NCBI RefSeq assembly: GCF_013402915.1
Contig: NC_050719.1
Span: forward strand, 1,612,001-1,676,000
Direction of reading: 5' to 3'
DNA length: 64,000 nt
DNA from: Zygotorulaspora mrakii
Lineage: Eukaryota; Ascomycota; Saccharomycetes; Saccharomycetales; Saccharomycetaceae
The position numbers and the translations under genes were made by a program. Positions 9,555-20,538 of the stretch are shown here, piece after piece (position 1 is the first letter of the stretch; each line of letters opens with the position of its first letter). The notes below the pieces were generated by a model. It ran no database searches and was not told where the DNA came from. It saw only the letters and a program-made list of their open reading frames with translations.

Positions 9555-10697
9555 ATGAGCGGTAGAGAAAGCTATATAAAGCAAGCTAGAAACGCTTTGG
9601 CTGAGAATGATCCAAAAAAGGCTTTAAAGATTCTCAAACCTTTGAAAAAAATTCTCAACTCGTCTAGCGCCCCTGATGTCCACCTGCTTCAGATTTTTGC
9701 AGACGTTTATCTCGAGAATGGGCAATTACAAAATGCGTATCCTTTGTTGGAAAAGGCATGTGAACTTGATCTCGATGGTAAGAAGGGAGGATCTGACAAA
9801 TTCTTCACGCTGGGACAAGTAATCGGTGGACAGGATGGTTTGAACATGCTTATACAAGGTATTCAGAATATCTCTGCAATATCCGGCGATAATTTGGATC
9901 AGGAAGAGGCTGAGAAAAGTGTTGAAGGCCTTTTGGCCATGATCGAAATTTGGATGACGGATTTATGCATGGACCCAAATGCGGAGGAACAATGCGAAGA
10001 GCTTATCCAAAAAGCGATGGAAATCAGTGATCAAAAAGCTGCAGAGGTCTGGTCTACGTTGGGATCTATTCGTATTTCCCAGCAACGATATCAGGAAGCA
10101 TCAGAAGCGTTTGCTCAATCATGGAACTTTTTTGAGCTGAAAAAGCAGGAAATAAAGAATGACTTAAGTTTCGATGAGTCTATATCACATGAAAAATATA
10201 TTCAATTACTTCAGCCTTTGCTTTCACTAATGAAAATGTGCATTGAGTTGGGGCTGTACGATGTTTCACTGAAAATTGCGAACGAAATAAGGGACATCGA
10301 TGAAGACAACCTTGAAGCTCACTATTTAGAGGGTTTTACTCATTATATGGTATGTAAACTGGAAATGTTCAAAAAACAAAATTTAGAAGCTGATATCAAC
10401 GTTAATAACGTTTTTGAGTTCAATCAACATTTCCAGGAGCTGCCGCTAAATATTAATGATGAGGATATAGCAGACAGCGTATATGAAGCCAGAATTTCTC
10501 TAAGTATGGCCTCGAAACTGGGAGAAACCTGTGAGCTTGCAGATGAAATAGTTCAAGAGCTCATTGCAGGCACAAACGAACTACTGAAGGAGTTAGGAGG
10601 GCCATTACCAATCCAAGAATTGATGCAAATTAAAAGAGATGAAATCGATGCCAACCAAGATGAACTAGATCTGGAATCTGAGCTGGTAGCGGATTAA
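9555..10697 (+). CDS. ACL4: Rpl4 assembly chaperone Acl4
   Basis: A 380-aa TPR-type protein matching YDR161W (387 aa), the dedicated chaperone that binds newly made Rpl4 and accompanies it to the pre-60S particle. Helical repeat signatures include residues 8-80 (ARNALAENDPKKALKILKPLKKIL...LLQIFADVYLENGQLQNAYPLLEKACELD), the segment AAEVWSTLGSIRISQQRYQEASEAFAQSW, and LEAHYLEGFTHYMVCKLEMF. The C-terminus is acidic (DEIDANQDELDLESELVAD), as expected for a chaperone of a very basic ribosomal protein. It is convergent with NBP2. Confidence 0.88.
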   Translation: MSGRESYIKQARNALAENDPKKALKILKPLKKILNSSSAPDVHLLQIFADVYLENGQLQNAYPLLEKACELDLDGKKGGSDKFFTLGQVIGGQDGLNMLIQGIQNISAISGDNLDQEEAEKSVEGLLAMIEIWMTDLCMDPNAEEQCEELIQKAMEISDQKAAEVWSTLGSIRISQQRYQEASEAFAQSWNFFELKKQEIKNDLSFDESISHEKYIQLLQPLLSLMKMCIELGLYDVSLKIANEIRDIDEDNLEAHYLEGFTHYMVCKLEMFKKQNLEADINVNNVFEFNQHFQELPLNINDEDIADSVYEARISLSMASKLGETCELADEIVQELIAGTNELLKELGGPLPIQELMQIKRDEIDANQDELDLESELVAD

Positions 10698-10807
10698 GCC
10701 AGACCTTAAATAACAAGATCAGTCAATCTGCTTGCTTAGTAGTCTATAGACCTGTAGTAACTTGAAATACTATTTGATTTTTTTTTTTTGCCTACTTAAA
10801 ATGTTTA

Positions 10808-11554
10808 CTACACCTTCTCATTACGGGAGATATTAAGCTTGCTGGATATTTCATCATTGAGCTGTTCTATGTCTTCCCAATCGTCATTCTCTGCCTGTAC
10901 ATCAGCATCATCTCCTTCCTTCTTACTTGTACTCTCTGGATCCGCAGTCGGCTGTGCGTTCATTCCATTGGTTATGAACTGAGTCAGGTAGAATGGGCGT
11001 GCTTTCTCTCCGTAGTCTGGATCCACATGGTACTTACTAGCTAACTCGTCTTCATCGCTCAAATATGTCACGAATTCCTCTGGTACAAGACCAGTCTTCG
11101 TCCTCTCATGGTTTTCTGCCACCAGCCAACCTTGACCATGTCTGTAACTTATGAATACTATATCTCCCTCCTTGAGTTCTAGCTCATTGTCATTCTCAGG
11201 TTCAAAATCATACAGCGCAACGGCCAACTGGTTTATCACGTAGTCGTCGGGAAGAATTATGCTTTGCCTTTTATCATGCTCATGAGCCCCCTCGTTCCCT
11301 CTAGTGCCCTCAGTCGAGCCATCTATCCCGTCATTATCAGAAGTATGGTTTGAATCATCAAAATAGCCATAATGGAGGGGATTGGATTGACTGTATGCAA
11401 AGTCTTTTATCGATATGTACCCTGGCGTTTCAGAATTCATCGTATCAGCATAGTCCTCTTCAGCATCATTTGGGGCACGATCGCTATACCTACTCCTTAT
11501 ACAAGATTTCCTACCATTTGAAGAATCTGCAGTGGAGCCAGGGACTTGAAACAT
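10808..11554 (-). CDS. NBP2: SH3 adaptor protein Nbp2
   Basis: A 248-aa adaptor that in S. cerevisiae brings the phosphatase Ptc1 to the HOG and cell-wall-integrity MAP kinase pathways. The conserved block GYISIKDFAYSQSNPLHYGYFD (residues 45-66) and an SH3 domain at about residues 109-166 (AVALYDFEPENDNELELKEGDIVFI...GWLVAENHERTKTGLVPEEFVTYL) identify it. The frame is open upstream to 11599, but only from a GTG; the first ATG is at 11554 and gives a length close to the 236 aa of S. cerevisiae. It is divergent from CWC15, with 172 bp between start codons. Confidence 0.92.
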   Translation of the reverse strand: MFQVPGSTADSSNGRKSCIRSRYSDRAPNDAEEDYADTMNSETPGYISIKDFAYSQSNPLHYGYFDDSNHTSDNDGIDGSTEGTRGNEGAHEHDKRQSIILPDDYVINQLAVALYDFEPENDNELELKEGDIVFISYRHGQGWLVAENHERTKTGLVPEEFVTYLSDEDELASKYHVDPDYGEKARPFYLTQFITNGMNAQPTADPESTSKKEGDDADVQAENDDWEDIEQLNDEISSKLNISRNEKV

Positions 11555-11726
11555 TGCTTCGCAATACCTTGTTACTACAGGTGCCTTCTTAATAGTCACT
11601 GCAATTCCCGTTTATTTCATCTTGATCGCATAGTCAAATATAGAATGTATATACGCGAGATAAAAAACAAATATTTAACCTTGAAAATCGACATCGATAA
11701 ACACATCGAAGTTCTCAAGCCAAGCA

Positions 11727-12305
11727 ATGACAACCTCGCACAGAGCTCAGCTGGAGGCCCGTAGTGGCGCAAAAGGAGCCTCCTATATTCCCACTGGCAC
11801 ACAACATGCCAGGCTTGTTCCAGGACATACAAAATTGAAGTATAGAAGAAGTAATCAATATCCAGAAAAGCTGTATGAAACCAATAGGGAAGACGGAGAT
11901 ACTGAGACGAAGGAGAGTTTGCAAATCGGAAGTGCTGATGAAAAGGTTAGTGATGGTGACCAGGAAATCGAGGAAGATGCAGACAGCGACAACTACCAAG
12001 ACAGCGACGACGATCAAGAACTGTTGCTTCAGGAACTTAATAAGATACGACAAGAAAGGATGATTGCCAAAATACGAAAGGAACAAGAGGATGAAGACAA
12101 AGGGGAGGTTCAACCTGTCTCGGCCGTACTGCCTTTGGAGCAAACGAAAAGCGGTTGGCGCAGTAATACAACTTTTGGAAAGCGTAAGGTCTCAAAAGAG
12201 TCGGCAAAGGATGACAAAAGGCTTCAAAAGGCTTCAAAAGGCTATTTGAACAATCTTGCGAAGTCGGATTATCATCAGGATTTTTTAAGGCGCTTCGTTA
12301 AATGA
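11727..12305 (+). CDS. CWC15: Spliceosome component Cwc15
   Basis: A 192-aa member of the Cwf15/Cwc15 family, part of the Prp19-associated complex (NTC) of the spliceosome. The N-terminus MTTSHRAQLEARSGAKGA...TQHARLVPGHTKLKYR is the conserved start of the family, the middle is acidic and low complexity (DADSDNYQDSDDDQE), and the C-terminus GGWRSNTTFG-type motif (SGWRSNTTFGKRK) and YHQDFLRRFVK end are typical. A short direct repeat in DNA (aggcttcaaa twice, near 12220) encodes QKASK. Position next to NBP2 matches YDR162C-YDR163W. Confidence 0.92.
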   Translation: MTTSHRAQLEARSGAKGASYIPTGTQHARLVPGHTKLKYRRSNQYPEKLYETNREDGDTETKESLQIGSADEKVSDGDQEIEEDADSDNYQDSDDDQELLLQELNKIRQERMIAKIRKEQEDEDKGEVQPVSAVLPLEQTKSGWRSNTTFGKRKVSKESAKDDKRLQKASKGYLNNLAKSDYHQDFLRRFVK

Positions 12306-12402
12306 TATGGTTTATATAAAGGTATGTACAGGGCCCGCAATAGGGCGTTTATATGTTGTTGATATTACATTTTAATAATAATACCGTTTATGCGGTTAGG
12401 GA

Positions 12403-14682
12403 CTAGAAACACTTTGAAATGTCTTTAACAAATCGTTTGAAATCAGTCCGACTTAATGATTCTCCGCCTATGAAATCAACTTGGGTATATCTGCCTCCCA
12501 GTGGACCACCGTTAACATCGGAAAACTGTACCATATACTTATCCATGTAAAATAGCCTCAGAACCCTATGATAATTGGCATTAATATAATCATATCGGAT
12601 GGGAATAAAGGCGGATTTATTGACAGATGATTTTGTTGGAAGGTCCACATTTATCGATCTTGGAATGACTAACTTTTTCTTGCTATTGAATGTCAAGTGA
12701 GACTCTTGCAAGAATTCTTTGATGCCAGGCTGATCGGCAAGCCAGTCTTCTTGGTTTTCTTCGAAAGTCTGTATTAATTCGCCGACTAAGTCTGTGCTGA
12801 TTTTGTAGTCGTGTTGCAATTGTGGAGTTTGAAGTAACAACGATTTCTGTTCCATTTGTACCATACAACGGGCAGTGCTAGTAATGGCGTTGTCATAGTC
12901 ATCGAGTTCAAACCATATTTCGATTGGAGGGGCATTCGTAGTCTGATCATTGAATGTAGACAAATCAGGGATGAATTTTAATTGAACGTAATATTCATGT
13001 TGATCAACAGTGAACAGTTCGTCTTTGGTGCACAAAGAATCATACAAGGGTAGTTCCAAGAGTTTTGAAGTGACTTGGGTTATCTTTGGTTCGAAAATTC
13101 TTCCTTTATTTGAATCGTTTTCCTCTAAAGGTCTTAATATTTGTCCCAGAGTCATGCTAAATATTTTAGAGGGCTCCCTGTCTAGTTTGAGATCGACCAT
13201 TTTAGCATTATTGTTTTCATTCATCAAAAAATCGTACCATTCATCAAGCTTTTCATCACTTGAGTTCATTTTAACTTCACTGCCAACCGATTTTGTAGAT
13301 TGTGAAGAGATTTTTGCTAATGGCATCTGCAAACGACACCACTCCTTTGTTTTATCAATCCAATCGAGACATTCCGTATTAGTGAAAGGAAATTTTTTAA
13401 AAGAGGAGGGCTCACTTAAACAATGAAAGGAAATCTTCTCTACTAGCTGAGGTTGATACTTGACTCCCCAAAGTAGTAAGTTTCTAGCATTTAATACCCT
13501 TTTGGATCCAAATGCAGACAGCTCGTATGCGTCGCCAGTGTCTTCGTTATCGAAGGATACTCTTTCAAAGTAAACGGCACTTTCTCTTTGTACAAGTGAT
13601 ATAAGCTCTTCCATGTCAAATGGCTTTACCGAATTCCGCTCTGTATGGTGCGAAATAATATCCTTAATTGATACTCTGAGAGTAGATACGTTCCCTAAAA
13701 TCTTGTTAAGAGAAACTTCGACATATCTTATTATTGAGGCCGTTCCACGAACTATGACAATATTTTCATCCAATGCAACGGCTACAGTTGCACCAATTCG
13801 AGCGAAATTGTTGAGTATTTTACCGTTGTTCGTAAGAAGAAGAAGATACATGTCACGGGTATTCACATCGATAATTCTTTCAAGAACCAGATCTTCTGTC
13901 TCGTTCATAGTGTCACTGACGCTACACTGCCAGCATTCATTAATGACCCTACTAATGATTTCTGACTTCGTTATTTTGCCACTGGATAAGTTATAATATT
14001 TTTTTGCATAAGTCTTCAACTGACTAGCTGTGTATGCAGACTCCAATAGTTGCTTTATTTGGTCGTACCTTTTTCTCGATAGTACTGACGTCGAAGGCTT
14101 CTGATAGTGTATAGATCTTAATGCCTGCTCTTTGGAAACTCTACTCTTAAATATAAGCAATTTCTTTCTTTGAGATTCAATCGCACGGAGAACATCACTC
14201 GAGTTGCTCCTTGTCCCATTTACCTCATTAAGCAATGATTTTGAATCTGTATAGCGTGTCAATTCATGATCTGTGCCCAGCTCTACACCTTCTAAAATTG
14301 ATAATCTGCTGTCCCCATTTCTTCTTTTGAAATAATTAGGTAATTCTCTTTGTTTTAGCAAACCAGATTGTTTAGCATCAAGTACAACTATGTTGGCCCT
14401 GCCCGGCTTTAATTTTTTACCTCTGGTTATATTAGGATGTTGACTCATTACATTGCGATCGTCTTCTGGAATAAATTCACCAACGGTGTCTAGGTCGGAT
14501 TTCACGTCATGAATGCTGTTTTCATGTCTTGATTCATCTGCCTCTTCATCCACAAATTTGCATTCTAGACGGGGATCTGTCGAGTTCGATTGTATTAATC
14601 GTCTTGCGAAGCGGTTAACATTAAAAGTGGAAAGCCGAAAATACAATCTCGGTACTAACATATAACCAGAGCTTCTGTACAT
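12403..14682 (-). CDS. SLS1: Mitochondrial gene-expression protein Sls1
   Basis: A 759-aa protein assigned to Sls1, an inner-membrane protein that couples mitochondrial transcription by Rpo41 to translation. The first 35 residues (MYRSSGYMLVPRLYFRLSTFNVNRFARRLIQSN) look like a mitochondrial targeting peptide: Arg-rich, no acidic residues. No other domain is obvious by eye. It is longer than the 643 aa of S. cerevisiae. The call leans on synteny (SLS1-RRN5-PUT1 equals YLR139C-YLR141W-YLR142W) and overall similarity. Met8 is an alternative start. Confidence 0.8.
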   Translation of the reverse strand: MYRSSGYMLVPRLYFRLSTFNVNRFARRLIQSNSTDPRLECKFVDEEADESRHENSIHDVKSDLDTVGEFIPEDDRNVMSQHPNITRGKKLKPGRANIVVLDAKQSGLLKQRELPNYFKRRNGDSRLSILEGVELGTDHELTRYTDSKSLLNEVNGTRSNSSDVLRAIESQRKKLLIFKSRVSKEQALRSIHYQKPSTSVLSRKRYDQIKQLLESAYTASQLKTYAKKYYNLSSGKITKSEIISRVINECWQCSVSDTMNETEDLVLERIIDVNTRDMYLLLLTNNGKILNNFARIGATVAVALDENIVIVRGTASIIRYVEVSLNKILGNVSTLRVSIKDIISHHTERNSVKPFDMEELISLVQRESAVYFERVSFDNEDTGDAYELSAFGSKRVLNARNLLLWGVKYQPQLVEKISFHCLSEPSSFKKFPFTNTECLDWIDKTKEWCRLQMPLAKISSQSTKSVGSEVKMNSSDEKLDEWYDFLMNENNNAKMVDLKLDREPSKIFSMTLGQILRPLEENDSNKGRIFEPKITQVTSKLLELPLYDSLCTKDELFTVDQHEYYVQLKFIPDLSTFNDQTTNAPPIEIWFELDDYDNAITSTARCMVQMEQKSLLLQTPQLQHDYKISTDLVGELIQTFEENQEDWLADQPGIKEFLQESHLTFNSKKKLVIPRSINVDLPTKSSVNKSAFIPIRYDYINANYHRVLRLFYMDKYMVQFSDVNGGPLGGRYTQVDFIGGESLSRTDFKRFVKDISKCF

Positions 14683-14888
14683 GCAGCTATGATGACCATG
14701 AAAGATCTACAGGCACACCAGACTCTTTTTGCGTGCTGAATAACCATGCCATATCCACAACACTATTCAAAAAATTTTCGGCGGCTTCAGATGAACCATC
14801 GGTGAAAAAGAATACTATGCGAAATAAATTGGACACGAATTAATGGATATCAAGGTTTCGCAATGAAGTTCGCAGGAAACCTTGTGTG

Positions 14889-16517
14889 ATGGTACAATCT
14901 GAAAATGATAGGGATTTGATCTTGCATTATTTTGATGTGTATAATGCTGAAGTTAGACAATTCTTCCAACCTTTATCGTTTGATCATTATGATCTTAGAG
15001 GCTCGCACGTACATGCTGATAGCAGAGTTAGAAGGCTGGAAGAGAAATCTCACAATGCCAATGATAACGAAGATGAGAGTGAATATGAAAATGAAGATGA
15101 AAATGAACAAGGATATGAAGATGAACAAGAAGATCAACATGAATATGAACATGAAACTAGTTATTCTGATGAAAGAGATATGAAGAGAGAAATTCAGTCC
15201 TTTGGTAGCTTCTGGACTGCCTCAGAAAAAGCCGTATTTTTTCATTTTCTAGCGAGATATTCAATTCATAAATTGGATGAGTGGAGGGGAAAGTTGCCTT
15301 ACAAGTCTAAGTTTGAGATTTTGACATACTTTGAAGTCCTGAAGAATAATTTAGCTGAGTTGAAGCGGTCCAGAATGAAAACTTTTGGTGGCATATTGTC
15401 CAGGATGGATTTGCCAATCGCATACGAGGTGGATGAATGCTTTCTGTCGTTTGATGAGAATATGAGTCACACAATAAGATCAGAATTGGAGCCTCATGCC
15501 GCCAGTACCGAGCAGGACAATGAAGACGACGAACAAATGATATCCTTCCAAAATTGGAACAAGAGATGGAAATCTCTTTACTCGAAAGCCAATGTTGAGG
15601 AGATTCTTCCGATGAGTAATAACCCATTGCCGCTATCTGAAAAAGCGATGGCATTTTTAGTTGAATGTTGTAAGAATTACGCAAGAAAACTCGTATGGGC
15701 GACAATACTGATAGACTTTGAGAAAAAAAGTATATTCAAGGATGCAATTTTTGGCGCTCATCCAAGTACAATTTCTGACGATGATGATTTGGTGGTGAGC
15801 CACTCCCAGAAAACTAAGATATCGCCTCATATAGTGACAGAGGATCATGTCTCAAAAGCAATAAGCTACATGAAAATGGACGGTAAATATGCGCCAACCC
15901 TAGCAGATACTGTCTTGCAGACCCTAGATAAATTTGAACTCAAGTATGACAACGAAGGTAAACTGTTCAAGAATAATAAAGTTACGATGTCTCTCCTTCC
16001 AAGTCTTCTTCAGAATGCAACCCCACCAACAGTGTTTTTCGAAGACAGCAAGAGTACCGAGAATACGAGTAACGACGATCAGAACCAGGCTGATCTAATA
16101 GTTGCAAAAAAACTGTACAAATTAAATGGCGGTAAGCCAACAAAGAGAAGAAAACTTTCAGATGATGATAATGACACCTTTATTGCAGACGACGAATTCA
16201 ACCGCATTGACAATCCGCTAGAATTACACTTATGTGATTGGGAAGCGGAACTAATGGACGCCCAAGACCAGCATGCATCTCAGATATACCAACACACATT
16301 GCTGACGTATTTCGCGAGAATTCTTCCAGGCGCTGACACAAACGCTGACACAAAAACTGTCGCCGAAAGTAATAATGGCGACATCGATGTACAAAAATCT
16401 ATCATCCTAGAGTCACCGCCATCATGGCAGTATGGAGCCCCTTCGGAATACTCAGATTTAATAGTTGATCAATTACCACCTTCCATTATCAATAGATTTT
16501 TGTTTTCCAACACGTGA
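14889..16517 (+). CDS. RRN5: RNA polymerase I upstream factor Rrn5
   Basis: A 542-aa subunit of UAF, the upstream activation factor that marks rDNA promoters for RNA polymerase I. A SANT-type segment is at about residues 105-160 (FGSFWTASEKAVFFHFLARYSIHKLDEWRGKLPYKSKFEILTYFEVLKNN). Just before it is a long acidic low-complexity run (about residues 58-98, rich in NEDE, YED and EHE), which helps make the protein much longer than the 363-aa S. cerevisiae Rrn5. A basic stretch PTKRRKLSDDD may be a nuclear signal. ATG at 14889 is preferred over the in-frame GTG before it. The stop codon overlaps a CACGTGA motif at the edge of the PUT1 promoter. Confidence 0.87.
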   Translation: MVQSENDRDLILHYFDVYNAEVRQFFQPLSFDHYDLRGSHVHADSRVRRLEEKSHNANDNEDESEYENEDENEQGYEDEQEDQHEYEHETSYSDERDMKREIQSFGSFWTASEKAVFFHFLARYSIHKLDEWRGKLPYKSKFEILTYFEVLKNNLAELKRSRMKTFGGILSRMDLPIAYEVDECFLSFDENMSHTIRSELEPHAASTEQDNEDDEQMISFQNWNKRWKSLYSKANVEEILPMSNNPLPLSEKAMAFLVECCKNYARKLVWATILIDFEKKSIFKDAIFGAHPSTISDDDDLVVSHSQKTKISPHIVTEDHVSKAISYMKMDGKYAPTLADTVLQTLDKFELKYDNEGKLFKNNKVTMSLLPSLLQNATPPTVFFEDSKSTENTSNDDQNQADLIVAKKLYKLNGGKPTKRRKLSDDDNDTFIADDEFNRIDNPLELHLCDWEAELMDAQDQHASQIYQHTLLTYFARILPGADTNADTKTVAESNNGDIDVQKSIILESPPSWQYGAPSEYSDLIVDQLPPSIINRFLFSNT

Positions 16518-16522
16518 CTTTT

Positions 16523-16583
16523 CGGGACTCAGTTCCCGTTGGCAGTCACAGTTGCCGTGTCCCTAAGCGGAGCTCGGTTCCCG
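16523..16583 (+). promoter_or_regulatory. Two Put3-type CGG-N10-CCG sites of PUT1
   Basis: Two copies of CGG-N10-CCG lie at 16523-16538 and 16568-16583, 45 bp apart. Read on the minus strand they are CGGGAACTGAGTCCCG and CGGGAACCGAGCTCCG, both with the CGGGAA-x-C half preferred by the proline-responsive zinc-cluster activator Put3. They start 238-298 bp upstream of the PUT1 ATG. Confidence 0.75.
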
Positions 16584-16820
16584 ATAGAAAGTTTTTGATT
16601 GCATTATGTGGTTATCACAAGCAGATAAATCTACAATCACGATGCATCATCGCTTTGAATAAGCACACATTTAGTGTGGTTATCTTGTCTTCTACCGATA
16701 GTGGCGGATGCATTTGAGGTAAGATATAAAGAGAGGTATTTGACAGTACACAAGGTCAGGAAAGTTCCTCGAAACGCATAAGCGGTTGACTAATACGACA
16801 TCGAAAAAAAAAGTTACATC

Positions 16821-18287
16821 ATGTCATTACGGCCACAATACTTAGCTAGTTTGAAGTTGGGCAAGGGAATCATCTCAAGACCCCAGATTCGTGTCCTCCG
16901 TACGTATCCGTTTTTGAGTGCAAGGTTTGTGTCTCAGAGTTCCATACACAATCGTCCGGCCGCTGCTACAATGGGGGCACATGTAGTGTCTGGGACTGAC
17001 GCCTCGCCTTCATCCCTGCCATTAATTGATGATGTTCAACCACCAAGCTCAGTGCAGTATTTGAAGACTTTATCAAAAAGGGAACTCTTCTCCCTTGGAG
17101 TCATCGGAGTTGCAACATTGAATAAATATTTTTTGAATTTGATGATAGCAGTCTTCCCATATGTACCGGTTCTTTTTATTAAGCTACTAGTTTCCTCACT
17201 TTATTGCGGTGGTGATACGGTTCAAGAAGTTAGAGAATGCGGCAAAAGATTGCAAGAGCGCGGTATAAGCAATATGATGCTATCGCTCACTATTGAAGAT
17301 GCTGAGGGCACTAAGAATATTGATATTAATCACATAGTTCAGGAAACTATAACCTCCGTTCATGAAGTTTTGAAACCAAATATTTTGCAACAACTTGAAA
17401 CAGCGGTTGATGTCAACGATGTTGCCCCAGGTTATATCGCTTTGAAACCATCGGCGCTATGTACTAATCCAGCAAAGGTTTTGTCAAATTTCAAAAATCC
17501 AGAGTGGAAACAACAACGTGATGAACTAGTATCTAATTGCAGTGCAATTACAAAAGTCGTATATGATTTGAATCAAGATCTATTGAAGAAATATCCAACC
17601 AGAAAATCTCCATTTTTTGTTGCAACTATTGATGCTGAGAAATACAATCTACAGGTTTCAGGGGTCTACGAACTTCAGAGAATACTCTTTGAAAAGTTCA
17701 ACCCTAGGGAAAGCCCAATAGTATCTTGTATTGGTACATGGCAATTGTACTTGACCGACTCCGGAAAAGAATTGGAACAGGAATATGAGAGAGCTGAAAA
17801 GGAAGGTTATAAACTTGGTTTGAAATTAGTGCGTGGAGCCTATATTCATTCTGAGCTCAATCGTGATTTGATTATTCAACCAACGAAAAATGATTCAGAC
17901 ATAAATTACAATACTATAATGAGTAAAGTCATTAATGACTTGCTAGTCAAAGGCGCGAAATCTACATACGGTCATTTGGTAGTGGCTTCACATAACTACC
18001 ATTCTCAGATGCTAGCAACTAAACTATTAGAAGGTAAAGACGGCTCTGCAGGCAAAGCTAATGTCGTTCTAGCGCAGCTGCTCGGAATGGCCGATAATGT
18101 CACCTACGATTTGATCAGAAATCATCATGTCAAGAATATTGTCAAATACGTTCCTTGGGGTCCACCAATCGAAACCAAGGACTATCTATTGAGGAGGCTA
18201 CAGGAGAATGGTGACGCCGTAAGATCCGACAATGGATTTCCACTGCTTCAAGCTATTTATAAATCCTTGTTTACTAAAGCTGCCTGA
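16821..18287 (+). CDS. PUT1: Proline dehydrogenase (mitochondrial)
   Basis: A 488-aa FAD-dependent proline oxidase that turns proline into pyrroline-5-carboxylate in mitochondria, the first step of proline use as nitrogen source. The N-terminal about 50 residues are basic and Ser-rich, fitting a presequence. The PRODH barrel motifs are present: [14 protein letters not shown] (near residue 333), [30 protein letters not shown] and [24 protein letters not shown]. Two Put3-type sites upstream imply proline induction. It ends the left synteny block. Confidence 0.97.
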   Translation: MSLRPQYLASLKLGKGIISRPQIRVLRTYPFLSARFVSQSSIHNRPAAATMGAHVVSGTDASPSSLPLIDDVQPPSSVQYLKTLSKRELFSLGVIGVATLNKYFLNLMIAVFPYVPVLFIKLLVSSLYCGGDTVQEVRECGKRLQERGISNMMLSLTIEDAEGTKNIDINHIVQETITSVHEVLKPNILQQLETAVDVNDVAPGYIALKPSALCTNPAKVLSNFKNPEWKQQRDELVSNCSAITKVVYDLNQDLLKKYPTRKSPFFVATIDAEKYNLQVSGVYELQRILFEKFNPRESPIVSCIGTWQLYLTDSGKELEQEYERAEKEGYKLGLKLVRGAYIHSELNRDLIIQPTKNDSDINYNTIMSKVINDLLVKGAKSTYGHLVVASHNYHSQMLATKLLEGKDGSAGKANVVLAQLLGMADNVTYDLIRNHHVKNIVKYVPWGPPIETKDYLLRRLQENGDAVRSDNGFPLLQAIYKSLFTKAA

Positions 18288-20538
18288 ACTATTTTGATTT
18301 ATGAACCATTTGCTCATTTACTGCAGGTTTCTTTTGTGATTTTGCTGCGATTTTAGATGTAGAAAACATAATATAATAAATAATGCTGTTTACGAGAGTG
18401 TAAAACATTATTGGTGTTACATGTTACTTGAGTGCATGCTAACGTATATTCTTCTAAAATGGTCGAAATATACATATTTCCATTCTCACTTGTCGTCTTA
18501 TGCAAGTCTCTCCGTTCATATCGATATGCATTATAAAGTATGAACAAGACAGTACATAACGTCACTCTTGTTGGAATATAAATTGATTGTAAAAATACTG
18601 ATTGATATTATGATAAAATAAGAGAAACTTAAGCAGAGAGTGGGTTAATTGATATATTGCTACTGATAAAGCGTTAAAACATCGATGTTGTAGTATACAG
18701 TTTCCTGCGCTACGTTCGTAACATCCAGTTTTTGTGGAAACCGTATCTATGAACAGTGTTCTTCTTTTTTTTATGTTTAATTATTTTTTTCATATACATA
18801 CACATGTATTTCAGCTTTAAATTATATATGTTGTAATTTTTTTAACCAATCTATCTATTATTCTTATTGTGGTTGTTCTAATTCATTTCTATATACAGCC
18901 TGGCGTAACCGTCTGTGTCGCGCATTACAAACTTTGACCTCATCAGCAACCGGGTCACATCCGCCAAAGCGTAGCGGTGTGTAGCGGTGTGTAGGCCAGA
19001 TCAGTATACATGTGAGCAAACAGCTGCAAGTCACGAATCCTATAACCTCATTGATTGGTGAAGATTTCCAGTACTTCATACCCCACCTATTGTCAAAGAC
19101 ATCTTGTTCTCAATCCTGCGTTGCCTAATGTAGTCTACCACTGTCATATACTCTCCCAGTAGAAACCTGATTGCCGCAATAGTCTAAATCTAAATATGCG
19201 TTGGACAATGGGAAACATATCAAGTCTTCCCATCTGTGTAAATCCGATGTATTCAAGACAGCATGTATGCCTGCAAGCGTCAAGCTGACTCTGTCCCTAC
19301 TTTTATCGGGAACCGAATTGTTGACTATGCACATTTCTATTGTCTACATTACGTATACAACGCACATCAGGATCAGTGGTACGCTTAGCCAGTGGACCAT
19401 TGTATAGATCGAAGGGCTAAGTATTATTACTAGTATAAATAATATGTGGCCCAACTATTATAAACGGCTTGATCAACAGGCGACTCCTTATGTGGCGCAA
19501 TACTGCAAAACGCCCTCGTAGCTGGCTGTGCGCCATCATCAGCTCCGTTTGACGGTCCACTCGTGTACCATTCGAAATGGAGTGTGAGTTTAATCGCTGA
19601 GTCAGCTGTATCAGTAATTAGATTGGATGGCGCTCGCTCGGAGAAAACACCGTTTAGGAGTTGTTCATGCTGCAAACACGTGTCACACACGTTCATAGCA
19701 GCAGTGCCGAGACTAAAAATATCAGTACTAGCAGGATCTCTATCTGTAATAGTTTTTTTTCTCTATTCCTGATCTAACAATGTTTAGCCAGCCTATTATC
19801 AATAATTTGAAAACTGCCACTCCCTAATTAAGTATCAATTTAGCTCTCTCGTGAGATAGAGAGTGGGTCAACTTCGGAGTGAGCGATATTAGCTCCCTCA
19901 AACATCGTTTTTAATATTGTGATGTTAGTTTATAGAGATTTATGGTCCTTGATTTCCTACATCATAGAATGAAATGAGATTAGAACCTGGGAAAGATATC
20001 AGTATTTATACCTGACATTCTGCACCTACTGAACCACAACCAGAATAAGTAATTAAGTATTTTCACCCTTATCAGTTCACCGTTGGTGTTGTCATTACAC
20101 TATCTTTCCAGTCTCTCAAAAGCTATAGGACTGCTCATAATTCCTTATTCCATTCAGTAGAGTTCCCCATAGTCAGACCTCCAAATTAAAAGCGGGCAGA
20201 ATACCAGCCAACAACTCTCCAGAGTCTATTGATATTCTGTCAGGGCCTCATCTGACTTCATTTCTTTTGTAATATCACTAGGAAAATTGCATCTCAGATT
20301 CACACAAGCCGTCTTTTTCGTATCTCTTCTCTATATTATAATATCAATCTGAAGTACTTTAATCATTTTATGTATCACCGTATATCTTTATGAGAGTTCG
20401 TATATTCATCCCAAGTTCAGATGTATTATGTCACAAAGGCAATACATTTCAACAAAACATAAAAATAGCAAAAAGAACCTGCTCAGAAAAAACATTTAAG
20501 AGTCTTATTTACATTTTTCTATTCATCTAATTCACTAA
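18288..20538. other. 2.25-kb gene-free synteny breakpoint region
   Basis: No convincing gene lies between PUT1 and tRNA-Asp. Open frames are all under 90 codons and overlap each other. It holds an AT-rich stretch with long T runs (about 18755-18850), a tandem copy of GTAGCGGTGT (18976-18995) and an inverted repeat around CTCTCTCGTGAGATAGAGAG (19844-19863). A TGTTGGAATA word at 18569 is the same as the start of Ty LTRs, but no matching end or target duplication was found. I looked for a point centromere (CDEI, AT-rich CDEII, CDEIII with TTCCGAA) and saw none. It may be relic transposon sequence, which tRNA flanks often hold. Confidence 0.45.

Noticed and set aside
18569..18920. Solo Ty-type LTR starting at TGTTGGAATA
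   Set aside because: Only the first ten bases match; no end with CCAACA or target-site duplication was found within LTR distance.
18288..20538. Possible point centromere in the large spacer
   Set aside because: There is AT-rich sequence, but no CDEI (RTCACRTG) followed by about 80-160 bp of AT and a CDEIII with a TTCCGAA core was found on either strand.
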